Shown here piece by piece: positions 42,714 to 51,208 of a stretch of DNA of 64,000 nucleotides. The position numbers were made by a program, and so were the translations under genes. The DNA is taken from contig DASUKA010000005.1 of the NCBI GenBank assembly GCA_036278935.1, forward strand, positions 1 through 64,000, written 5' to 3'. This DNA is from DASSNR01 sp036278935. Its GTDB lineage: Bacteria; Gemmatimonadota; Gemmatimonadetes; Gemmatimonadales; Gemmatimonadaceae. Position 1 is the stretch's first letter, and each line of letters starts with the position of its first letter. The notes beneath the pieces are model-generated. The model made no database searches and was not told where the DNA came from. It was given only the letters and a program-made list of their open reading frames with translations.

Positions 42714-44006
42714 GTGAATAAGGACGCGCCTGCGCGCACGGTAGAACATGTCACCTGCCTGGGATGCGGGTGCGCCTGCGACGATATTGCGGTCACGGTG
42801 CGGAACACGCGGATCGTGGGCACGCGCAACGCCTGCCCGCTCGGCCGCGACTGGTTTGGCGACGGGCAGTTGCCGTCGCGTGTGATCGCGCACGGCAGCG
42901 ACGCGAGCGTGGAGCAGGCCATCGGCAATGCAGCATCCACGCTGCTTGGTGCGCGGCGTGCACTCGTGTATCTGGCGGGCGATCTCTCGTGTGAGACGCA
43001 GGGAGTGGGCGTGGGCATCGCCGATCAACTGCATGCCTCGCTCGATACACTCACCACCGCCACCGCGCGCTCCGGCATCCTCGCGGCGCAGCGCCGAGGA
43101 CGCGCCACGGCCACGCTCGGCGAGGTGCGCAACCGCGCGGATACGCTGCTCTTCTGGGGCGTGGACCCCGCGCGGCGCTATCCGCGCTACACGACGCGCT
43201 ACGCACCTGATGTGGAGGGGCTCTTCGTGCCGGACGGACGCAGTGGCCGCCTGGTGATCGGCGTGGATGTAGGCGAGAGCGCGGCGCCGGCAGACGTGAA
43301 CGAGCGCGTCCGGTTCAGCGACGGCGAGGAGGTAGCGGCGCTCACCCTCATGCGCGCGGCGGCGCTCGGCCGGCCCACCGAGGGGACGTCGCCTGACGAT
43401 CTCGCCACGCGCGCGCTCGGTCTGGCGCGCCGCCTGATGGCCGCGCGCTACGCGGTGATCGTGCACGATGGCGAATCATCATCCACGTCGGCACATGCGT
43501 CTGTGCGCGCCGAAGCGCTCGTGACGCTCGCGCAGGCGCTCAACCGTGGTACGCGCTGCGCGCTCAGCACTCTTCGCGGCGGAAACAATCGCTCGGGCGC
43601 GGACGCTGTGCTCACCTGGCAGACCGGCTACCCGCTGGCCGTGGACTTCGCGCGCGGCGTTCCGCGCTACCGTCCCGCCGAGGGCGCCGGCGCGTTGCTG
43701 GAGAGCGGGGCGATCGACGTCGCGCTCGTGCTTGGCGCGGCCGCCACCATTCCGCCGGCGGTCGCGTCGATGCTGGCGCACGTCACCACCATCATTATCG
43801 GACCGCGCGCGAGCGAGAGCGGCTTCGCTCCGGATGTCGCCATCGACACGGGGGTGGCCGGCATCCACGAGGGCGGCATCGCCATGCGTATGGACGAAGT
43901 CCCGCTCCCGCTTCGCCCGTCGCTCGCCGGTGCGACCGATGCATTGAGGGTGGTCACGGCGCTGGCGCAGCGGCTTCACATCCGCGCATCGGAGCACGCC
44001 GCGTGA
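42714..44006 (+). CDS. fhcB: Formyltransferase/hydrolase complex subunit B (formylmethanofuran dehydrogenase B-like)
   Basis: 430 aa from the GTG at 42714. Molybdopterin-oxidoreductase-type subunit related to archaeal FwdB/FmdB. N-terminal cysteines C15, C18, C22 and C41 (CLGCGCACDD...NACPLG) match a CxxCxxxC...C iron-sulfur pattern. The position of the Mo/W-binding Cys/Sec of archaeal enzymes (NTASVCHGP in those) reads DTLTTATARSG here, so the metal site is lost, as in bacterial Fhc. The complex therefore would not reduce CO2 but support formyl transfer and hydrolysis to formate. TLGEVRNRADTLLFWGVDP and GGNNRSGADAVLTWQTGYP confirm the family. Confidence 0.92.
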   Translation: MNKDAPARTVEHVTCLGCGCACDDIAVTVRNTRIVGTRNACPLGRDWFGDGQLPSRVIAHGSDASVEQAIGNAASTLLGARRALVYLAGDLSCETQGVGVGIADQLHASLDTLTTATARSGILAAQRRGRATATLGEVRNRADTLLFWGVDPARRYPRYTTRYAPDVEGLFVPDGRSGRLVIGVDVGESAAPADVNERVRFSDGEEVAALTLMRAAALGRPTEGTSPDDLATRALGLARRLMAARYAVIVHDGESSSTSAHASVRAEALVTLAQALNRGTRCALSTLRGGNNRSGADAVLTWQTGYPLAVDFARGVPRYRPAEGAGALLESGAIDVALVLGAAATIPPAVASMLAHVTTIIIGPRASESGFAPDVAIDTGVAGIHEGGIAMRMDEVPLPLRPSLAGATDALRVVTALAQRLHIRASEHAA

Positions 44007-45667
44007 CCACCGGCGATCGTCTTCGCATCACCGGTGGCACGGTCTACGATCCCGCGAACGGGATAGACGGCGATGAGCGCGACATCTGCATCGAGAACGG
44101 CCGCATCGTCGCCACGCTGCCGAGTGATGCGCCGCGGCTCGAGGCGCGCGGGATGGTGGTGATGCCCGGTGGCATCGACATGCACACCCACGTGGCCGCC
44201 ACGAGCGTGAACCAGGCCCGGCGGCTGCTCCCTGAGGAGCACACCGCCGACGCCGTGCGCGCGCCGACGCTGGATGACGGCCAATCCAGCGCACACTCCG
44301 GGGCGCGCTCCGGCACTGGCGGCACCGTGCCCAGTACGTTCAGCACCGGCTACCGCTATGCCGGGTTGGGCTACACCACCGTGTTCGAGGCCGCGGTGGC
44401 GCCGCTCGGCGCGCGCGAGACACACGCCGAGCTTGACGACACGCCCATCGTGGACGCGGGATGCTACATCCTGATGGGAAACAACGACTACCTGTTCCGA
44501 CAGATCGCGGCGGGAGAGACCGGGCGCGCGCGCGACTATGCCGCCTGGTTGCTGCGCGCCGCGCAGGGCTACGCCATCAAGATCGTGAACCCGGGAGGCG
44601 TGGCGCTATGGAAGCGTGGCGTGCGCGAAGTGGGCGGGCTGGATGCGCCCGTGGGCGATCCGCGCGTGACGCCGCGCGCGATACTCGAGACGCTCACGAC
44701 CGTCGCCAACGAGCTTCGGCTCCCGCATCCCGTGCACATCCACTGCAACCAGCTCGGGCAACCGGGCAACGTGACCACCACGCTCGAGAGCATGCGCACC
44801 GTGGATGGCCAGCGGGCGCACTTCACGCACTTGCAGTTTCATAGCTACAGCGGCGAGCGCGGCGGAAAATGGAGCTCGGCCGCGCGCGAGGTCGTGGAGT
44901 ACCTCAACGGGCATCCGGAGCTGAGCGGCGACGTGGGACAGGTGATGCTCGGGCCCGCGACCACGGTGACCGCGGATGCGGCCGTGGAATATCTGCTGTA
45001 CGCGAGCACCGGACGAAAGTGGGTGAACGTGGACGTGGAGCTGGAGACCGGGTGCGGTGTGGTGCCCTACGAGTACCGGGACAAGGCGGCGGTGTCGGCC
45101 CTGCAATGGGTGATCGGGCTCGAGCTCTTTCTCCTGTCCGAGGATCCCTGGCGGATGGTGCTCTCCACCGATCATCCCAACGGCGGCTCCTTCCTGGCGT
45201 ATCCCCGGCTCATCCAGCTCCTGATGGACCGCGGTGCGCGCGACGAACAGCTGAAGCGTGTGAACCAGAGCCTGCTCGCGGGGAGTGCGCTGGCAGATGG
45301 CCTGTCGCGCGAATACACGCTTGGCGAGATCGCGATCATCACGCGCGCGGGCCCCGCGCGCTTGCTTGGACTCACGACCAAGGGCCATCTGGGCCCGGGC
45401 GCTGACGCGGACGTGACCATCTACGCGCATGATGCTGATCTGGCCGCGATGTTCGCTACCCCGCGCTACGTGATCAAAGGTGGTGTGCTGGTGGTTGAGG
45501 AGGGGCAGCTTCGCCGCGCGCCCGCTGGGCAGCGGATTGCGGTGCAGCCAGAGTACGACCGCGCGGTGGAGCGCGACCTCCGGCGCTACTTCGACCGCTA
45601 CAGCACCGTGTCATTCGACAACTACCCGGTGTCCGCGCCGCTGGACACGGGCGTTGGAGAGGCGTGA
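44003..45667 (+). CDS. fhcA: Formyltransferase/hydrolase complex subunit A (formylmethanofuran hydrolase)
   Basis: 554 aa from a GTG overlapping the fhcB stop (GTGA). Amidohydrolase with binuclear metal site: MPGGIDMHTHVA, a Lys in YAIKIVNPGG that would be carboxylated, HIHCNQLG, HLQFHSY and the Asp in STDHPNGG. Hydrolyses formyl-methanofuran to formate and methanofuran. Residues ~440-554 form the closing beta domain (GLTTKGHLGPGADADVTIY). Length matches FwdA/FhcA. Confidence 0.95.
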   Translation: MTTGDRLRITGGTVYDPANGIDGDERDICIENGRIVATLPSDAPRLEARGMVVMPGGIDMHTHVAATSVNQARRLLPEEHTADAVRAPTLDDGQSSAHSGARSGTGGTVPSTFSTGYRYAGLGYTTVFEAAVAPLGARETHAELDDTPIVDAGCYILMGNNDYLFRQIAAGETGRARDYAAWLLRAAQGYAIKIVNPGGVALWKRGVREVGGLDAPVGDPRVTPRAILETLTTVANELRLPHPVHIHCNQLGQPGNVTTTLESMRTVDGQRAHFTHLQFHSYSGERGGKWSSAAREVVEYLNGHPELSGDVGQVMLGPATTVTADAAVEYLLYASTGRKWVNVDVELETGCGVVPYEYRDKAAVSALQWVIGLELFLLSEDPWRMVLSTDHPNGGSFLAYPRLIQLLMDRGARDEQLKRVNQSLLAGSALADGLSREYTLGEIAIITRAGPARLLGLTTKGHLGPGADADVTIYAHDADLAAMFATPRYVIKGGVLVVEEGQLRRAPAGQRIAVQPEYDRAVERDLRRYFDRYSTVSFDNYPVSAPLDTGVGEA

Positions 45668-45668
45668 C

Positions 45669-46568
45669 GTGGAGATCCGCGGCACGGTGATCGAGGACAC
45701 CTTCGCCGAGGCGTTCACCATGCGTGCGGCGCGCGTGATCATCACCGCCGGCACGGCGGCGTGGGCGCGCACGGCGGCGTTGGAGATGACTGGTTTTGCC
45801 ACCTCCGTGATCGGATGCAAGTGCGAGGCGGGGATCGAGCGGGCGCTCGAGCCGGAGGAAACGCTCGACGGACGCCCCGGTGTGAGCGTGCTCCTGTTCA
45901 CGATGGACGCCGAAGCACTCGGGAAGCGTCTCATCGAGCGCGTGGGGCAGACCGTGCTCACTTGCGTGACCACGGCGTGCTTCGACGGGCTGCGCGATGC
46001 GACGGAGCGTGTAGGCGTAGGGAAGGCACTGCGGGTGTTTGGCGATGGCTTTCAGATGTCGAAGGTGATTGCCGGAGAGCGCTACTGGCGCATTCCGGTG
46101 ATGGATGGGGAGTTCGTGGTGCAGGAGATGTTCGGGGTGCAGAAGGGGGTGGGGGGCGGGAATTTCCTGATTCTTGCGGAGAGCGGAAGTGCGGCGCTCG
46201 GGGCGGCGGAGCGCGCGGTATCCGCTATGGCCGGCGTCGCTGGCGTGATTCTTCCATTTCCCGGCGGCATCGTCCGGAGCGGGAGCAAGGTAGGCTCGCG
46301 ACGGTATGCGGGGATGATTGCGACGACCAACGATGCATTCAGCCCGACGATACGTGCCGTGACGGAGAGTGCATTGCCGGACGGTGTGAACGGAGTGCTG
46401 GAGATCGTGATCGATGGCCTGGATGCGGAGTCGATCGCGCGCGCGATGCGGGTGGGGATCGGAGCGGCGTGTGGTGCGGGCGTACGGGCGATCACAGCGG
46501 GGAATTACGGGGGGAAGTTGGGGCCGCATCACTTTTATTTGCGGCGGATCATGGAGGGGGCGGAGTGA
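45669..46568 (+). CDS. fhcD: Formylmethanofuran--tetrahydromethanopterin N-formyltransferase
   Basis: 299 aa from the GTG at 45669, one base after the fhcA stop; the frame open from 45480 is within fhcA and is not coding there. Ftr family: TFAEAFTMRAARVIITAG, CKCEAGIERALEPEETLDGRPGVSVLLF, GDGFQMSKVI, NDAFSPTIRAVTESALPDGVNGVLEIVIDGLD and NYGGKLGPHHFYL. Transfers the formyl group between H4MPT and methanofuran. In methylotrophs the order is fhcC-D-A-B; here B-A-D with no fhcC afterwards. Confidence 0.95.
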   Translation: MEIRGTVIEDTFAEAFTMRAARVIITAGTAAWARTAALEMTGFATSVIGCKCEAGIERALEPEETLDGRPGVSVLLFTMDAEALGKRLIERVGQTVLTCVTTACFDGLRDATERVGVGKALRVFGDGFQMSKVIAGERYWRIPVMDGEFVVQEMFGVQKGVGGGNFLILAESGSAALGAAERAVSAMAGVAGVILPFPGGIVRSGSKVGSRRYAGMIATTNDAFSPTIRAVTESALPDGVNGVLEIVIDGLDAESIARAMRVGIGAACGAGVRAITAGNYGGKLGPHHFYLRRIMEGAE

Positions 46569-47274
46569 GGTGGGAAAGACGATCGGCTTGCAAGATTATG
46601 AGTGTCTAATGTTTGGTGGTTAGTTGCCTTCCTTGGGCTTGGGACGTCCGTTATGGACAGTGAGTTGAGGCGCAGACGCTGACGGCGGACAAGACGATAC
46701 ACACGCTGGGCGCTCCGCAGAGCCGTCCGGGCTGCTGGGGTGGACACTTGCGATTCGAACCATGTGGCGCAATATTGTCGGAATTGAGCCATTACATTGA
46801 TGCGCTCCGGCTTGACTCCACTCACTTACAGTACCGCTGTAAGTGGTCGGGTTTCGCAGCGTCGGGCGCATTCGTTTTCCCGGTATGTAATGGCCGCGTC
46901 GAGGCGAGGAGTAGCGCTATGTCGCAGTACCCCTCGATGTTGCCAACGAGATCTCCGTTCGCGCCGCATTCCTCTTCACGGCGCCTATTCCATCGAACTA
47001 CCAGTTACCTTCGCGCGATTTCAGTGTCGGCCGTCCCCGCCATGTCTGCACACTGGGATCGCTCGATTGCCGTGCATTCTGCCCCTCAGCCGCCATCCAG
47101 AGAAACGTGTATGAAACTTGTCTGTCGGTACGCACGATCAACCGATGTGGATGTCGCTGCATGCATGCAGGTTACTGAGTGCTGGCCTGCTGTGGGCTGC
47201 ACTGATCGTCCCGCTCCCTCACATTTTACTGATAGACCAGCCGTGCTCGCTCGTGGCGTCGCAGGACGTGTGGC
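46569..47274. other. 700-bp region with lower GC, no recognisable gene
   Basis: Between the C1 cluster and the polysaccharide initiating transferase. Reading frames on both strands show no family features. A perfect 9-bp hairpin CACTTACAG-taccg-CTGTAAGTG lies at 46823-46845. By eye GC is nearer 55% than the ~68% of the C1 genes. It may be a boundary with decayed DNA or a long leader for the 47275 gene. Confidence 0.65.
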
Positions 47275-48846
47275 ATGAAGCCTCGTGACACGGCTGCTCG
47301 GAGCCGATCGCGCTCACGCACCGCTCATTCGAGCACGTATCGCCCGGTGCATCCGGCCGAGGTGAGCTCAGCTTCGGGAACGAGCGCCAAACCCGTTCCG
47401 CGCCCACTCGTATTGCAGCGGTGCGCGCCCAAACTGGTGCGCAGACACCGGAATCGCAGTATCGCCCGTTGCGGGGTGCTGCTGGCCGCGGACATCGCCA
47501 CGCTGTTGCTGGCGCGGCTGGTCCTGTTGTCCATTCGCGATGCGCACATCCTGGGTGGCACATTGGCGTCGGTTGTCCAGACGCTCCTCCCGCACGGCAG
47601 CTTCCATGTTCTGCAGCTGGTCATCGCCGTGCTCCTTGGACTGGCCGTGTTCCAGACCTACCGGCCGGCGGATTATCGCCGCGACGCTAGTGCGATTGTC
47701 TCCGGATCGGCGGCAGGGTTGGCGCTTGTGTGCTGGGGATGGCTGTGGAGCGCCTTCTCCTGGTATCACCTGATCGGCTGCGTCATCGTCGCCATCGGCG
47801 TGGGGAGCACGTTGGTGGTGGAGCGGTTCGTCGTCGACGGCGTCGTGCGTCGGGTCCGGCAGCGGCGCGGGCACCTGCCGAGAGCCGTTGTGATCGGCGC
47901 AGCGCCGGCAGCGCGGCGTCTCCTCCGGCATCCCATGCTGAGTGACCCGGGAGAATTCACGCTGGTGGGGTACCTCGACACACGCGCGCCGGTGCAGACC
48001 GATGCGCTCGGCCGTGTGGCGGAACTGGTGCGGATCATCGAGCAGTACAATGTGGACACGATCGTCCTGAGTAGCGACTGCGATGCCAGCTTCTGCCGGG
48101 ACATTCTCGATGTGGCGGATGCTGCGGGATGCCACGTCCTGGTGGCATCGCACTGGACAGAGATCGGCCACCTTCGCCCACAGCTCATCTGGCGCCGGGG
48201 TACGCCGCTCATGCAGCTCACGAGCCCCGGGGTGAAAGGGCACCAGTTCATCATTAAGCGCGCAGTCGACCTGTTGCTCTCCGGCCTCGGGCTGATCGTT
48301 CTGTCGCCAGCGTTACTGCTCATTGCCCTGGCCGTCCGGCTGTCATCACCTGGACCTGCGCTGTTCGCGCAGACCCGCGTGGGGCGTGGGGGGCGGGTGT
48401 TCCGTATTTACAAATTCCGCAGTATGGTCCAGGACGCCGAACAACAGCGTTCTCAACTGGCGCCCCAGAGCCTGTACGGTGATGAGCGGCTGTTCAAGGT
48501 CAAAGACGACCCGCGCGTTACGGCCGTCGGTCGCTTGCTGCGCCGGACCAGCCTGGACGAGCTCCCGCAATTATGGAACGTTCTGCGTGGCGAGATGTCG
48601 CTGGTCGGGCCGCGTCCGCCGCTGCCGTCAGAGGTCTCCCTGTACGAAGAGCATCACTACTCGCGCTTCGAGATGAAGCCGGGGATCACGGGTCCGTGGC
48701 AGGTGCAGGGACGCAACACGATCACCGACTTCGAGCAGGTGATGCGGATCGAAAGCCAATGGATGCGCCAATGGAGCATCTGGAAGGACTTCGTGATTCT
48801 GGCGGCGACAGTGCCGGTGGTGCTCAGGATGGAAGGGGCGCACTGA
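47275..48846 (+). CDS. Polyprenyl-phosphate sugar-1-phosphate transferase initiating exopolysaccharide (WbaP/WcaJ type)
   Basis: 523 aa. Arg/Ser-rich cytoplasmic start, four membrane helices (~65-200), a Rossmann-like CoA-binding-type domain (PRAVVIGAAPAARRLLRHP), a fifth helix (LLLSGLGLIVLSPALLLIAL) and the catalytic bacterial sugar transferase domain: FKIYKFRSM-like RIYKFRSMVQDAE, RTSLDELPQLWNVLRGEMSLVGPRP and KPGITGPWQVQGRN. Puts the first sugar phosphate on undecaprenyl phosphate. Convergent with the rest of the locus. Confidence 0.95.
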   Translation: MKPRDTAARSRSRSRTAHSSTYRPVHPAEVSSASGTSAKPVPRPLVLQRCAPKLVRRHRNRSIARCGVLLAADIATLLLARLVLLSIRDAHILGGTLASVVQTLLPHGSFHVLQLVIAVLLGLAVFQTYRPADYRRDASAIVSGSAAGLALVCWGWLWSAFSWYHLIGCVIVAIGVGSTLVVERFVVDGVVRRVRQRRGHLPRAVVIGAAPAARRLLRHPMLSDPGEFTLVGYLDTRAPVQTDALGRVAELVRIIEQYNVDTIVLSSDCDASFCRDILDVADAAGCHVLVASHWTEIGHLRPQLIWRRGTPLMQLTSPGVKGHQFIIKRAVDLLLSGLGLIVLSPALLLIALAVRLSSPGPALFAQTRVGRGGRVFRIYKFRSMVQDAEQQRSQLAPQSLYGDERLFKVKDDPRVTAVGRLLRRTSLDELPQLWNVLRGEMSLVGPRPPLPSEVSLYEEHHYSRFEMKPGITGPWQVQGRNTITDFEQVMRIESQWMRQWSIWKDFVILAATVPVVLRMEGAH

Positions 48847-48865
48847 GCGGTCGCTGAATGCTCGG

Positions 48866-50029
48866 TTACGGGGCAGCGTCGCAGGCTTGCTGCTTCCCGG
48901 ACCGGGCACGGAACTGTTCCATTGCCATACTGACATAATCGGCAAGTTCCGTCCGGAAACGATCCGCAGAGAAGCGCATGGCGTTGCGCCGGCAGTTGCA
49001 TGGCGAAATCGGCGTGCTGAGTTGCTCGAAGCGAGTGACGGCATGGCGGATGGCATCGGCGCTCTGTTCCGCGAAGCGGACGCCCGTTGGTGCGGCCTGA
49101 TCGAGGCCCGCGATGGTTTCGCGGGCTCCCCCCTTGTCATACGCAATGACCGGCGTGCCGCACGCCTGGGCTTCGAGCGGCGCGATACCAAAGTCCTCCT
49201 CGGCAGCGAATACGAAGGCGCGTGCCCGCTGCATGTGGTCGCGGAGCACCGGGAATGGTTGATGGCCGAGGATGGTTGTATTCAGTCCCGCTAGCGCGCG
49301 GATCTTCCGGGCTTCCGGGCCATCGCCGATCACGACCAGCTTGCGATCCGGCATGGCGGCGAATGCGGCGACGATCAGATCGATGCGCTTGTAGGGGACG
49401 AGGCGCGATGCCGTCAGGTAGAAGTCCTCCTTCTGCTCTCGCAGGGTAAACTCGTCGACATCGACGGGCGGGTAGATGACCGTGCTCTCGCGGCGGTAGA
49501 CCTTCCAGATGCGGCGGGCGATGTAGTGCGAGATGGCGATGAAGCCATCCACGCCATTGGCGGTACGAACGTCCCAGGTGCGAATTCGGTGGAGGATGTA
49601 GCGGGCGAGCGCGCCGCGGATGCCACGGGTGAGATGCGCTTCTTGCAGATATTGATGCTGCAGGTCCCAGGCGTAGCGGATCGGCGAATAGCACATGCAG
49701 AGATGCAGTTGATCGGGCCCAGTGATGACCCCCTTGGCCACGGCGTACGAGCTCGAGAGCACCAGGTCATAGGCCGAGAGATCGAACTGCTCCACGGCGA
49801 GCGGCATCAGCGGGAGATAGCTGCGGTAGTGCTTGCGGGCTCCGGGCAGGCGTTGCAGGAACGAGGTCCGTGCCCGGCGTCCACCAAGGAGCGTGCGCAG
49901 GTCCTCCGGCATGAAGTCGATCAGGCTGTAGAGATCGGCATCGGGGAAGAGTGTCAGCATCTGCTGGAGCACGCGTTCGGCGCCGGCGGAGGTGACCAGC
50001 CAGTCGTGAACGATGGCGACTCTAGTCAA
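48866..50029 (-). CDS. GT4-type glycosyltransferase (WbaZ-like)
   Basis: 387 aa, GT-B fold. N-terminal VAIVHDWLVTSAGAERVLQQM is the acceptor-domain start of WbaZ-like mannosyltransferases; donor part ASRLVPYKRIDLIVAAFAAM, VVIGDGPEARKIRAL and EEDFGIAPLEAQACGTPVIAYDKGGARE with the EX7E motif. Uses a nucleotide sugar to extend the lipid-linked repeat unit in the cytoplasm. Last gene of the minus-strand operon; 8-nt overlap with the next transferase gene. Confidence 0.9.
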   Translation of the reverse strand: MTRVAIVHDWLVTSAGAERVLQQMLTLFPDADLYSLIDFMPEDLRTLLGGRRARTSFLQRLPGARKHYRSYLPLMPLAVEQFDLSAYDLVLSSSYAVAKGVITGPDQLHLCMCYSPIRYAWDLQHQYLQEAHLTRGIRGALARYILHRIRTWDVRTANGVDGFIAISHYIARRIWKVYRRESTVIYPPVDVDEFTLREQKEDFYLTASRLVPYKRIDLIVAAFAAMPDRKLVVIGDGPEARKIRALAGLNTTILGHQPFPVLRDHMQRARAFVFAAEEDFGIAPLEAQACGTPVIAYDKGGARETIAGLDQAAPTGVRFAEQSADAIRHAVTRFEQLSTPISPCNCRRNAMRFSADRFRTELADYVSMAMEQFRARSGKQQACDAAP

Positions 50030-51188
50030 TATTCGCCTCCGGCGAGAAGAACGATTGCGGGCCTGCGGCGATGGACGAGTGTATGGTCGCTGACGTATCT
50101 ACGATGAGCTCCTCAACCATCTCGAAGATCTGCCGGGCGGTCCGCTTCCAACTGAACATTGCGGCGCGGGCCGCCCCACGGCGCCGTAATTCGGCGCCTC
50201 GCTCTGGTGCATTGATCACTTCGAGGATGGCCCGCCGGATGTCCTCTGGTTGATGTGGATCACAGTAGACTGCGGCATCGCCGCAGACCTCGCGGATTGA
50301 GGCCGCCGAGGACGCAACAACCGGGCACCCAAGGCTCATCGCCTCCAGCGGCGGGTGGCCGAATCCTTCATAGAGCGAAGGAAACACCAAGCAGCTTGCC
50401 GCCTCGTAGAGCGCCCGCAATTCGCCATCCGTCACATAGCCAACGGCCGTGAACGCATCCGGGCCCATCGTCATTCCTCCAAAGATGCGAGGATTGACAC
50501 CACCGGCCACTACAATGCGGTACCCTCGGTCGCTGAGAGGGCCGACTGCCTCCATCAAACGGGCAAGATTCTTGTGCGGGCTCTGACTGCCCACGGCCAG
50601 CACGAAGGGCTGCCCGATGAGCGAGAATCGATCGAGAATCGAGCGATCTGCTTCGATCAGGTGGAGATGTTCGCTGCCGGGTGGCACGACTCTGAGTTTG
50701 GTCCGCGCTACGCCCGCACGCTGGACCAGTTCGCTGGCGGAGAACTCCGAAACAGTCAGGACCAGCCGGGCCCTCCGTGCCAGTCGTGGCAACAGGAACC
50801 GATACCACCGACCAAACCGAGGAGAGAACGCCTCAGGTACTGCGAACACAGCGGCATCGTGGATCGTCACGACCTGCCGTGGATGCCGGATCGGACCGGA
50901 GTTCGCAAATCCCAGTAGGATTCCAGCTGCAGCGTGCCTCGGGAGCTCGAGTTGTTCCCAGAGATGCCCCGTGAGCCGGCCGACCGTGCGCCGCTGGATG
51001 TTCGTAAGTGGAAAATCCATGCTCGCTCCCCGGGGAGTGAGCAGCATCCACGGCTGATCAGCCGATGTCGGGATCCGCGAGAGAAGCCGATCCAATTCCC
51101 GCACAACTTCGCGCGCGTGGCGCTGCACACCCGTCGTGCCCTGGGTGAGGAAGCGCCCATTCAAGAAAACTCGCGCGGGTTCTCTCAT
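50022..51188 (-). CDS. GT4-type glycosyltransferase
   Basis: 388 aa, GT-B fold. FLTQGTTGVQRHAREVVREL near the start, VVTIHDAAVFAVPEAFSPRF, VLAVGSQSPHKNLARLMEAV, and FPSLYEGFGHPPLEAMSLGCPVVAS with the EX7E catalytic pattern. Related to mannosyltransferases that extend O-antigen or exopolysaccharide units. The donor sugar cannot be told. Follows the polymerase gene by 20 nt. Confidence 0.9.
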   Translation of the reverse strand: MREPARVFLNGRFLTQGTTGVQRHAREVVRELDRLLSRIPTSADQPWMLLTPRGASMDFPLTNIQRRTVGRLTGHLWEQLELPRHAAAGILLGFANSGPIRHPRQVVTIHDAAVFAVPEAFSPRFGRWYRFLLPRLARRARLVLTVSEFSASELVQRAGVARTKLRVVPPGSEHLHLIEADRSILDRFSLIGQPFVLAVGSQSPHKNLARLMEAVGPLSDRGYRIVVAGGVNPRIFGGMTMGPDAFTAVGYVTDGELRALYEAASCLVFPSLYEGFGHPPLEAMSLGCPVVASSAASIREVCGDAAVYCDPHQPEDIRRAILEVINAPERGAELRRRGAARAAMFSWKRTARQIFEMVEELIVDTSATIHSSIAAGPQSFFSPEANID

Positions 51189-51208
51189 CTACTCGATCCA
51201 GCCAAGGC

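Noticed and set aside
46754..46790. Sigma-54-type promoter (GG...GC) in the gap before the polysaccharide transferase
   Set aside because: TGGCGCAATATTGTC near 46763 lacks the -12 GC at the proper spacing.
46748..47278. 176-codon plus-strand frame in the low-GC gap
   Set aside because: No domain pattern, uneven codon use and Cys/Ser/Arg-rich product; probably non-coding.
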